Shown here piece by piece: positions 1 through 7,042 of a DNA stretch of 49,157 nucleotides. This stretch comes from Lachnospiraceae bacterium (GTDB lineage: Bacteria; Bacillota; Clostridia; Lachnospirales; Lachnospiraceae), in contig JAGAMY010000027.1 of NCBI GenBank assembly GCA_017624495.1, positions 1 through 49,157 on the forward strand. Reading direction: 5' to 3'. Made by a program: the position numbers and the translations under genes. Every line of letters begins with the position of its first letter. Positions within the stretch are counted from its first letter, which is position 1. Under the pieces are notes generated by a model that had not been told where the DNA came from, made no database searches, and worked only from the letters and a program-made list of their open reading frames with translations.

Positions 1-598
1 AGAAAATACAGGCGAAGCCAATATTTTTGTTGGAGATTCAATGTTTGCAATTTATGCAGATGATTATGCGGTAGAGGAAAGCTATATGGAAGATAATATG
101 CCTTCTTCTGCTGATTTGTCATCAGGAAGAAAATTTGATGGAATATTATATGGAAAAATAAATCCGGAAAATGCGTCAAATATTGAACTGGAATGTGGAG
201 ATGTAGTATTTGTGCTTAAGGAATCTGCACAGCCAGAAACTACAGTAAGTAATTCTGGAACCGGAATTATACCAGATGCATTGACATATAGTACAGATGC
301 AATTCCATATATGGATATTGCCGGAAGTTATTCCGGAATAAAAGCAAGTTGTTCACTAAGTATGTATAGTTCATTTGACGGTGAAGCAGTAGGAGTGATT
401 TCTATAAATGATGCGACAACGACTTATAGTGGAGAAATTATAGAATTACAGACAAATGTATATCAGGTTCTTTCTGAAGATGGGAAGACTATCATTTTTG
501 GAGTTTCAGGAACATCAATAGATGATATGGATATGCATTTATTTATTGATGGCGCAGATTTGGGATACTTGGTAATGACAGAACATTATGTTTCATAA
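1..598 (+). CDS. C-terminal part of a probable secreted protein (5'-partial)
   Basis: The reading frame is open from base 2 to the stop at 596-598, so the gene starts left of the window; the ATG at 41 has no convincing ribosome binding site and is probably internal. The visible 198 or so residues are acidic, rich in Ser, Thr, Gly and Tyr, and almost free of long hydrophobic segments, which fits an extracellular beta-rich domain. I do not recognise a family. It lies 32 bases upstream of another secreted-protein gene on the same strand, so the two may be co-transcribed. Function unknown. Confidence 0.65.
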   Translation, partial: ENTGEANIFVGDSMFAIYADDYAVEESYMEDNMPSSADLSSGRKFDGILYGKINPENASNIELECGDVVFVLKESAQPETTVSNSGTGIIPDALTYSTDAIPYMDIAGSYSGIKASCSLSMYSSFDGEAVGVISINDATTTYSGEIIELQTNVYQVLSEDGKTIIFGVSGTSIDDMDMHLFIDGADLGYLVMTEHYVS

Positions 599-630
599 GA
601 AAAGGATTTTATAAAAAGACGGAGGAAAAT

Positions 631-2355
631 ATGAAGTACAATATACAATTAAGAGTATGCATGATTCTTTTTGTGGTAAGTTTATGCTTTATGATTCCGG
701 AAAGTATCAAAGCAGCTATGACCGTAACTGGTGGAGAAAGCATGGAAGAGGCAGTAGAAGTAGAATTAGAGCAGGAATATACGACAACAGGAACAGAAGG
801 CTGGTTTAAGATTACCACACCGGAGTATGCAAAATATATCGGTGTAGGATATGATAAGTATTCAGAAATGACCGGATATAATGCCAGTGGTCTGGAACTT
901 ACAACGGGTTACAGTTGGGGTGACAGAATACCATCTTTAGGAGAACAGACTGAATACTGGGAAACAACAGAAGGTGGTTATTCATATAGTCAGCCAGTTG
1001 AGGCAGAAGAAGAGTATTATTTTTATATCAGTACAATAAAAGCAACTAATTGTACATTTAAAATTGTTTGTGGGACAGCATATGCACAGGATGAACGTCA
1101 GACGGTGATGCTTAACCAAGATTATTCATGGTATACATATTTAGATATTTTTAATGGAAATTATCAGTTTGTAGCATCCAAAACAGGATACTGTAAGGCA
1201 ATCATTAGTACCAAGGGAAGTAGTTATGTTTCATATGGAGTAAGCTATCGTGATTATACACCAATGGTATCTGGTACATGTGTTAAAAATGAAGAATCTG
1301 AGTTGTTGTTTCAGGTCGAACAGGGAATGACCTATTATTTTTGGATAGAGCCGGGAGACGATACAAATATCCAATTCCATATTTCAGATATACAGGTATC
1401 ATCAATTACATTAAACAGCACAAATCTGACATTAAAACATACGGAAAATTATTTATTACAACCATATATTTTGCCAGAAAATGCTGTGTTAAAAACTGTT
1501 AGCTATACCAGTTCAAATCCAAACGTTGCTACAGTATCTGAAAATGGCTTGATAACAGCGGTTTCCGGTGGAACAGCAATCATTACCTGTATAGCCAATG
1601 ATGGTAGCGGTGTTTGTACACAGTGTACAGTAAATGTACCACCTATCTATGTGCAGAGAATTGATTTGCCTTATACAGCGCTTAATTTGGATTTAATGGA
1701 AGATGACGATGATTATGGAACGATTACTGCCAAAGTATATCCAGAAAATGCAGATAATGGCAGTGTTTCATGGTTTAGCAGTAACCCGGAAGTTGCAAGT
1801 ATAACGCAGGAAGGTGCGCTGTATTTACATAGCATAGGAACAACAGTTATTACCTGTCGGGCAAATGATGGAAGTAATGTAGAGAGTACCTGTTTGATAA
1901 CGATAGGTGAATCTATGGAGTATGGTGAAAAAGCCACAATAGAGGGTATAAAATATAAAGTTACATCAGATACAATGCAAGGAGGAACGGTTGCAGTAAC
2001 TGGTGTGAGTAGTACATCGAAAAAATCCTATTCTATTCCGGATAAAGTAACCATAAATGGCTATGATTATAGCATCGAAAGTATTGGTAATAAGGCATTT
2101 TCAAAATGTAAAAAGGCGAAAACAATAACTCTTGGAGCAAATATAAAGTCTATTGGAAAACAGGTTTTTTATAATTGTAAAAAATTAAAGACATTAACTA
2201 TAAAGTCAAAGAAATTGAAATCTGTAGGAAGTAATGCATTGAAAAATGTAAATGCAAAATTAAAAGTAAAAGTTCCAAAATCGAAGATAAAGAAATATAG
2301 AAAGCTGTTTACGAATAAGGGACAGAAATCAACGGTAACATTTAAAAAGATGTAA
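631..2355 (+). CDS. Secreted protein with two Big_2 Ig-like domains and a BspA-type leucine-rich repeat
   Basis: The protein has 574 residues. A signal peptide spans about residues 1-28 (hydrophobic core ILFVVSLCFMI, cleavage near SIKAA). Residues 30-250 look like two beta-sandwich modules resembling pre-peptidase C-terminal domains. Two bacterial Ig-like group 2 domains follow at about 254-337 and 338-427, each with the typical SSNP..A.V...G.ItA..GGTAiIT pattern. The Lys-rich tail from about 435 shows the BspA-like LRR_5 signature (IGNKAFSKCKKAKTITLG and a second similar unit). Such proteins are surface or secreted adhesin-like factors. The start is supported by GGAGG about 6 bases upstream. 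No sortase motif is seen; a terminator follows directly. Confidence 0.85.
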   Translation: MKYNIQLRVCMILFVVSLCFMIPESIKAAMTVTGGESMEEAVEVELEQEYTTTGTEGWFKITTPEYAKYIGVGYDKYSEMTGYNASGLELTTGYSWGDRIPSLGEQTEYWETTEGGYSYSQPVEAEEEYYFYISTIKATNCTFKIVCGTAYAQDERQTVMLNQDYSWYTYLDIFNGNYQFVASKTGYCKAIISTKGSSYVSYGVSYRDYTPMVSGTCVKNEESELLFQVEQGMTYYFWIEPGDDTNIQFHISDIQVSSITLNSTNLTLKHTENYLLQPYILPENAVLKTVSYTSSNPNVATVSENGLITAVSGGTAIITCIANDGSGVCTQCTVNVPPIYVQRIDLPYTALNLDLMEDDDDYGTITAKVYPENADNGSVSWFSSNPEVASITQEGALYLHSIGTTVITCRANDGSNVESTCLITIGESMEYGEKATIEGIKYKVTSDTMQGGTVAVTGVSSTSKKSYSIPDKVTINGYDYSIESIGNKAFSKCKKAKTITLGANIKSIGKQVFYNCKKLKTLTIKSKKLKSVGSNALKNVNAKLKVKVPKSKIKKYRKLFTNKGQKSTVTFKKM

Positions 2356-2360
2356 AAAAG

Positions 2361-2400
2361 TACCTGAATCTCTATGAAAAACGAGGTTCAGGTATTTTTG
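2361..2400 (+). terminator. Intrinsic terminator after the Ig-like/LRR gene
   Basis: A 12-bp stem (arms 2361-2372 and 2383-2394, one G-T wobble) with a 10-base loop is followed by TTTTTG. It begins 5 bases after the stop of the preceding gene. Confidence 0.85.
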
Positions 2401-2525
2401 TTGTTATACATCCGCAGTGGCAGATTCTGTAGTTGTCCATTTACATATCGTAAACCCAAAAATCTGAATAATACATTATTTCTATGAAACAACAAATAAA
2501 AAAGTCACACAGGAGGAATCAGCAC

Positions 2526-2618
2526 ATGAAAACAGTAGTGGAAATTTTAAAAGCAGTAGGAAAAACAGCAGCTAAAGTCATCATCTGGGTTGCCGGAAAA
2601 CTGGAAGGAGTGAAGTGA
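2526..2618 (+). CDS. 30-residue ORF leading into the DUF932 gene
   Basis: A 30-codon ORF with AGGAGG at 2511-2516, 9 bases before the ATG. The peptide is a hydrophobic, lysine-containing helix (core KVIIWVAGKL). Its stop is followed one base later by the ATG of the DUF932 reading frame, so the two are probably translationally coupled. It could be a real small protein or a leader whose job is to deliver ribosomes. Family not recognised. Confidence 0.5.
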   Translation: MKTVVEILKAVGKTAAKVIIWVAGKLEGVK

Positions 2619-2619
2619 G

Positions 2620-3555
2620 ATGTCAGCAAATGTGGAAAGTATGTTTTATGTAAGGGAAAAACCGTAGCATGGGTTGGGAACAGAGGTAAAGGAAGCACCT
2701 AATTCTACAGATGCCTTGCGTTTGGCAGGTTTGGACTGGCAGGTCATACAGCGTGATGTATATTCCGAAGATGGTTACATCATTCCCGGCTATAAAGTGA
2801 ATGTCAGAAGCAGTGATTTTTCTACCCTTGGAATCGTAACAGAACGCTATCAGGTGGTACAGAACGAAGAAGCCTTCAAATTTACGGATGAATTATTGGG
2901 CGAAGGTGTTACTTATGAAACCGCAGGCTCATTACAGGGTGGAAGACGGGTATGGATGCTTGCCAAAATGCCGGAGAAGTATATTATTGCCGGAGATGAG
3001 ATTACACCATACTTTGTCATTATGAACAGCCACGACGGTTCCTGTAGTATCAAAGCAGCCATGACACCAATTCGTGTTGTCTGCCAGAATACATTAAATC
3101 TTGCCTTAGACAGGGCAAAAAGAGTATGGACAACAAAACATACAGAAAATATCCTGAGCCGTATCAGTGAAGCAAGACAGACCATATTAATGGCAGACCA
3201 GTATATGTCCGAGCTTGGAAAAGAAATCGACGGTTTATCCCGTATTAAATTATCTGACCGCAAGGTTATGGAATATATGAGTGAGTTCTTTCCGGTAACA
3301 GAGGATATGAGCAGTCTGCAAAGAAGTAACAACCAGAAGCTGTTAAGTAACATGAAAGCCAGATATTTTGATGCACCGGATTTACTGGATGTAGGTAAAA
3401 ATGGCTATCGTTTCATCAATGCAGTATCAGATTTTGCCACCCATGCAAAGCCAATACGAAAGAGAAAGAACTATAAGGAAAATCTGTTCCTTAGAACCGT
3501 GGAAGGAAATCCAATGATAGATAAGGCATATAAAATGGTTTTATCAGCGGCATGA
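2620..3555 (+). pseudogene. DUF932 (phage/plasmid-like) protein gene with in-frame amber codon
   Basis: From the ATG at 2620 the frame reads MSANVESMFYVREKP, then TAG at 2665-2667, then HGLGTEVKEAPNS and on without another stop to 3555. As I recall the family, DUF932 proteins begin with a conserved REKPWHGLGT, so the TAG sits exactly at the Trp codon (TGG to TAG). The body (for example QVVQNEEAFKFTDELLGEG, VCQNTLNLAL, RYFDAPDLLDVGKNGYRF) matches the family and is otherwise intact, for a total of 311 codons. A 293-residue product could start at TTG 2674, but no ribosome binding site is evident there. DUF932 proteins often sit beside RecT and YqaJ in mobile elements, as here; their role is uncertain. 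It may be a recent pseudogene, a read-through gene or a sequencing error. Confidence 0.75.
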
Positions 3556-3568
3556 GAAAGTATTTTAT

Positions 3569-3599
3569 GGAGTACTCAAAAAATGGGTACTCTATTTTT
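3569..3599 (+). terminator. Terminator-like hairpin after the DUF932 gene
   Basis: GAGTAC at 3570-3575 pairs with GTACTC at 3587-3592, followed by a T-rich tract (TATTTTTT). The stem is short (6 bp), so it may only reduce read-through into the next genes of the cassette. Confidence 0.5.
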
Positions 3600-3618
3600 T
3601 CGGAAAGATGGTGTTTGT

Positions 3619-3924
3619 ATGCAGAACAGAGAGTTGTTTTGTAAAAGAATAGCAGAGGAATTAAAAGAATTTAAGGATTCAGTGCTTACAAAGGACAAGG
3701 AAAGTATCTATGGCGATAGCTACAAGATAGAAGTTTATGTAAATATCTATGAGATTTTAATAGAACAGGCGGAAAAGCTATCAGAAGCTGTTCTGCTTGT
3801 ATGGTTAAATCAGTCATCCGGAATCATAGCATCATTATATGTCAGATGGCTTAAAAAAGAAGATGGTTTCTATGAGGAATTAAAAAATCATGTATTAGAG
3901 GAGATGATACAATGCGAAGATTAG
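3619..3924 (+). CDS. Small DUF3848-like protein of the recombination cassette
   Basis: About 101 residues from ATG 3619, preferred to the in-frame ATG at 3583 because that one lies inside the preceding hairpin, while GGAAAG at 3602-3607 precedes 3619. The sequence is helical and acidic. Its pattern (IYEILIEQAEKLSEAVLLVWL, then a conserved W and a C-terminal acidic helix) resembles my memory of DUF3848 proteins, which occur in Firmicutes mobile elements; that match is tentative. The 3' end overlaps the YqaJ gene by 13 bases, so it is in the same operon. Function unknown. Confidence 0.65.
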   Translation: MQNRELFCKRIAEELKEFKDSVLTKDKESIYGDSYKIEVYVNIYEILIEQAEKLSEAVLLVWLNQSSGIIASLYVRWLKKEDGFYEELKNHVLEEMIQCED

Positions 3925-4844
3925 TTTCAACCGTAGGATTACCAAAAGAAGAATGGTTAAAATACCGGAAACAGGGAATTACAGGCACAGATGCCGGAGC
4001 AATTACCGGAATGAATCCCTATGTCAGTGCATTTCAGGTTTATCAGGATAAGACAACGGAAGAAATCTCAGACTTTGATAATGAAAGTATGCGTCAGGGA
4101 AGGGATTTGGAAGATTATGTGGCACAGCGTTTTATGGAAGAAACCGGATTAAAGGTAAGAAAAGCAAATGCCATATACCAGAATGAAGAACATCCTGTTA
4201 TGCTTGCCGATTTTGACAGGCTTATTATAGGGCAGAAAGCCGGACTGGAGTGTAAAACCGTATCGCCATATTCTTCGGATAAGTGGAAAGATGGGAATAT
4301 ACCATTACATTACCAGATGCAGGTACAGCACTATCTTGCGGTATCGGGATATGACTGCTGGTATGTGGCAGCTATTATTTTCGGCAGGGAATTTGTCATA
4401 CGAAAGATAGAGCGTGACGAGGAACTGATACAATATCTGATTACCATAGAGGAACGGTTCTGGAATGAGCATATTGTAAAAGGAATTATGCCAGAACCGG
4501 ACGGAACGGACAGCTGTTCAGAGCAGATTGCAAAGTTGTATTTTAAATCCGATTTTGAGAAGTCAGTGCAATTACAGGGGTTTAATGGTCTTTTGAACCG
4601 CAGGGAAGAATTAGTACAGATGATTGGAAAGATGGAGAAAGAAAAGGACACTATCGACCAGAAGATAAAATTGGAAATGCAGGATGCCGCTTATGCCATG
4701 ACAGAAGATTATAAGATTTCATGGACACAGAGCGAATCCAAACGCTTAGATTCCAAGAAACTGAAAGAAGAGCATCCCAAACTGTATGATAGTTATTGTA
4801 AAACAATCAATAGCCGCAGATTTACCGTAAATCATGCGGCATAA
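3912..4844 (+). CDS. YqaJ-family viral recombinase exonuclease
   Basis: The protein has 310 residues. The N-terminal half is a PD-(D/E)XK nuclease of the YqaJ/lambda-exonuclease type: RKQGITGTDAGAITGMNPY (substrate-binding helix), RQGRDLEDYVAQRF, then ADFDR and GLECKT as the D...ExK catalytic core, and HYQMQVQHYLAV. The C-terminal ~90 residues form a predicted coiled coil ending in a Lys/Arg-rich stretch. These enzymes resect double-stranded DNA 5' to 3' to give single strands for a RecT/Bet annealase, which is encoded immediately downstream, forming a two-component single-strand annealing system. The start overlaps the preceding gene by 13 bases. Confidence 0.9.
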   Translation: MRRLVSTVGLPKEEWLKYRKQGITGTDAGAITGMNPYVSAFQVYQDKTTEEISDFDNESMRQGRDLEDYVAQRFMEETGLKVRKANAIYQNEEHPVMLADFDRLIIGQKAGLECKTVSPYSSDKWKDGNIPLHYQMQVQHYLAVSGYDCWYVAAIIFGREFVIRKIERDEELIQYLITIEERFWNEHIVKGIMPEPDGTDSCSEQIAKLYFKSDFEKSVQLQGFNGLLNRREELVQMIGKMEKEKDTIDQKIKLEMQDAAYAMTEDYKISWTQSESKRLDSKKLKEEHPKLYDSYCKTINSRRFTVNHAA

Positions 4845-4865
4845 AAATAATGGAGAGTGAAAGCT

Positions 4866-5654
4866 ATGGATTTAAAAGAAGAATTAAAACAACAGGCAAA
4901 AGCAGAGCCTGTTGCAGATAAAGAGGTTAAATTAACAAAAAATATGACAATACCGGATATGGTAAAAGCCATGGAACCGGAGATTAAGAAAGCCCTGCCA
5001 AGTGTACTGACACCGGAACGCTTTACAAGGATTGCTTTATCGGCATTAAATAATACACCGCAGTTACAGCAGTGTACACCAATGAGTTTTATTGCGGCAT
5101 TATTAAATGCGGCACAATTAGGGTTAGAACCCAACACTCCATTAGGACAGGCGTATTTGATTCCCTACAAAAATAAGGGTGTTTTAGAATGTCAGTTTCA
5201 GATAGGTTACAAAGGACTGATTGATTTGGCATATCGTAACGGACAAATACAGACCATTCAGGCACAGGCAGTCTATGAAAATGACTATTTCGAGTATGAA
5301 TATGGATTAGAGCCTAAGCTTGTACATAGACCTGTATCCAAGGACAGGGGAGAAGTGACATACTTTTATGGTATTTTCCGTACAGTCAATGGAGGCTTTG
5401 GATTTTGTGTAATGTCTAAGTTTGACATGGATAATTACGCCAAGACTTATTCCAAAGCATTTGGTTCTGATTATTCCCCATGGAAAACCTGCTATGATGA
5501 AATGGCGAAAAAGACCGTTATAAAACAGGCTTTAAAATATGCACCGATAAAAACGGATTTCCAGAGAGCATTATCTACAGATGAATCTATTAAGAATCAG
5601 ATTTCGGAAGATATGTTTTCTGTGCAGAATGAAATTGTAATGACAGCGGCATAA
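4866..5654 (+). CDS. recT: RecT single-strand annealing protein
   Basis: 262 residues from ATG 4866; GGAGAG at 4852-4857 favours this start over the in-frame GTG at 4857. RecT features are clear: FTRIALSALNNTPQLQQCTP, SFIAALLNAAQLGLEPNTPL, GQAYLIPYKNKGVLECQFQI, GYKGLIDLAYR and the SPWKTCYDEMAKKTVIKQAL segment. RecT binds resected ends made by the YqaJ nuclease and anneals complementary strands. The gene lies 21 bases after yqaJ. A hairpin terminator follows the stop. The C-terminus ends in a short acidic tail, as is usual for annealases. Confidence 0.95.
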   Translation: MDLKEELKQQAKAEPVADKEVKLTKNMTIPDMVKAMEPEIKKALPSVLTPERFTRIALSALNNTPQLQQCTPMSFIAALLNAAQLGLEPNTPLGQAYLIPYKNKGVLECQFQIGYKGLIDLAYRNGQIQTIQAQAVYENDYFEYEYGLEPKLVHRPVSKDRGEVTYFYGIFRTVNGGFGFCVMSKFDMDNYAKTYSKAFGSDYSPWKTCYDEMAKKTVIKQALKYAPIKTDFQRALSTDESIKNQISEDMFSVQNEIVMTAA

Positions 5655-5706
5655 GTGGCTATTCATGGATAATTTTCTATGGTCGGGTAGGAAGATAGAA
5701 TTTTAG

Positions 5707-5746
5707 AGAGGCATTCATGGTCTTAGGACTGTGGATGCCTCTGTTT
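5707..5746 (+). terminator. Hairpin terminator of the DUF932-RecT operon
   Basis: Arms 5707-5722 and 5727-5742 pair over 16 positions with a few wobbles and a TTAG loop, followed by a weak T tract (GTTTAATG). It sits 50 bases past the recT stop and before the reverse-strand HTH gene. Confidence 0.65.
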
Positions 5747-5768
5747 AATGCAATGCATCCGAAAACGA

Positions 5769-5939
5769 TTAGCTTGTCTGCTTTTTTATGAAATCTTCCA
5801 AAGCATCTTTTCTTACAATAAGCCGGGAGCCGATTTTACAGCTTTTAATTTTTTTCTCTTTGAGTAGTTTATAGGCAGTACTTTTGCCAATGCCAAGTTC
5901 ACGGCAGATATCTTCAATAGTTAATAAGTTTTCGTTCAT
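5769..5939 (-). CDS. Excisionase-family helix-turn-helix protein (HTH_17)
   Basis: A 56-residue protein read on the minus strand, start ATG complementary to 5937-5939 and stop complementary to 5769-5771. An AAGGAG ribosome binding site lies just upstream (plus-strand ACTCCTTTC at 5944-5952). The sequence LLTIEDICRELGIGKSTAYK, then IKSCKIGSRLIVRKDALEDF, is the MerR-like winged helix-turn-helix of small excisionase-type proteins. It probably regulates the element or acts as a recombination directionality factor. It is separate from the Tn916-type Xis at the right end, so a regulatory role is more likely. It is transcribed towards the recT terminator. Confidence 0.85.
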   Translation of the reverse strand: MNENLLTIEDICRELGIGKSTAYKLLKEKKIKSCKIGSRLIVRKDALEDFIKKQTS

Positions 5940-6229
5940 AGGGAACTCCTTTCTGAGTGCTGTTTAAAAGTATTTATTTCTATTACATAACTGTTGGTTG
6001 TAATTAAAAATTATTTGAGCTAAACAGTTGAATAAAAAAGTCCGAAAGGTACGCAATTTATAATATAAAAATTTGCATGGAAAAGAGGTGAAAAAGCCAA
6101 TAAAATCAATGCTTTTAAGGCAAAAATATAAAGATAATCGCCAAAATTAATTGCGTATCTGTGCTAAGTAAATATATATACATAAAATTACTGGACTTAA
6201 TAGAATATAGATAAAGGAGAATTACACAT
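5940..6229. other. Intergenic region between HTH gene and mobilization genes; oriT/operator candidate
   Basis: This AT-rich stretch separates a leftward HTH gene from the rightward mobilization genes. A perfect 9-bp inverted repeat is present: TACGCAATT at 6050-6058 and AATTGCGTA at 6149-6157, 90 bases apart. Its position directly upstream of MobC-like and relaxase genes is where oriT is usually found, but no nic site could be recognised. The strong ribosome binding site AAAGGAGA at 6213-6220 belongs to the next gene. Confidence 0.35.
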
Positions 6230-6505
6230 ATGAGCAGAAAGAAAAGAGAAAATAAAGAAAAGGTTATACAGACATGTTGTTCAATGAAAGAATACGAACA
6301 GATAAAAGTATTAGCCGAAAAGAATGATATGAATATATCAAAATATACCAGAATTATGCTTTTTGAAGATACTAAGATTTCAAAAAACAGTATTTCTATA
6401 TTAGTAAAACTGCAAGACATTTGTGAATATATCAATGCAAAGCAGAAAGCACCAGATAAAAAATTAGAAAGGATGTTGGATGACGTATGGAAAAGCTTGT
6501 CATAA
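6230..6505 (+). CDS. MobC-like ribbon-helix-helix mobilization accessory protein
   Basis: 91 residues, start supported by AAAGGAGA 9 bases upstream. The sequence is basic at the N-terminus, then has a short beta strand (VIQTCCSMKEYEQIKVLA) and the helix-helix segment NDMNISKYTRIMLFED. This is the ribbon-helix-helix layout of plasmid and transposon mobilization accessory proteins that bind oriT and help load the relaxase. It overlaps the downstream relaxase gene by 19 bases, which strongly supports the pairing. Specific family membership is inferred. Confidence 0.7.
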   Translation: MSRKKRENKEKVIQTCCSMKEYEQIKVLAEKNDMNISKYTRIMLFEDTKISKNSISILVKLQDICEYINAKQKAPDKKLERMLDDVWKSLS

Positions 6506-6963
6506 AAATGAAAAATAGCCACTATAAATCCCCTGTGAGAATGAAAAATTTAGTAAAATATGTTGCTGCACAGGGGAAGAATAAGGACAGGGAAAAATTA
6601 CTTTATTTTAAAATTAGAGGAACATCTTCTAAGATAAATAAAGCAGTAAAGCAAATGGTATGTATACAAGAAATGTATGGAAAAGATTACGAGAGAAGAA
6701 TGTATCATTTAATCGTGAGTTTTCCAAAAGATATGCATGATAAATCTGTAATCATTAAATGTGCAGATGAGATATCGGATTACATATTTAAGGATTATCA
6801 GGTTGCATATGGTATACATATGTCAAAGGAAAACTGGCATATTCATTTTGCAATTAATGCGGTAAGTTACCGGACAGGGAAGAAGTGGCATCAAAGTAAA
6901 AAAGAATTTCAGGAGTTCAAAGATAACCTGAAAGATATGATAGAATCCATTTGTTCAGAATGA
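6487..6963 (+). CDS. Short relaxase / mobilization nuclease
   Basis: 158 residues. The segments YHLIVSFPKDM and ENWHIHFAINAVSYRTGKKW match the core strand and the HUH metal-binding motif (H-I-H, followed by N) of MobP-like relaxases. A candidate nucleophile is Tyr in NLVKYVAAQGKN near the N-terminus. The enzyme would nick at oriT and carry the strand into a recipient. Most relaxases exceed 300 residues; this one stops soon after the HUH motif, without a C-terminal extension. It is either a naturally minimal relaxase or a truncated remnant. The stop (TGA at 6961-6963) is followed by an inter-operon hairpin. The start overlaps the MobC-like gene by 19 bases. Confidence 0.75.
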   Translation: MEKLVIKMKNSHYKSPVRMKNLVKYVAAQGKNKDREKLLYFKIRGTSSKINKAVKQMVCIQEMYGKDYERRMYHLIVSFPKDMHDKSVIIKCADEISDYIFKDYQVAYGIHMSKENWHIHFAINAVSYRTGKKWHQSKKEFQEFKDNLKDMIESICSE

Positions 6964-6992
6964 TATTTTGAAAAATGGTATAAATTGTAAAT

Positions 6993-7033
6993 GTATTCCC
7001 AAAGCCATGTGAAATTACGGCTTTGGGGAATAC
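6993..7033. terminator. Hairpin between convergent genes
   Basis: GTATTCCCAAAGCC (6993-7006) pairs with GGCTTTGGGGAATAC (7019-7033), with one bulged G. It lies between the converging relaxase and zinc-finger genes and could stop transcription from both, though neither side has a good T tract. Confidence 0.5.
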
Positions 7034-7042
7034 AAACATGTG

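Noticed and set aside
2400-2525. Left attachment site of the mobile element
   Set aside because: Comparison by eye with 12320-12480 gave no shared repeat long enough to be convincing.
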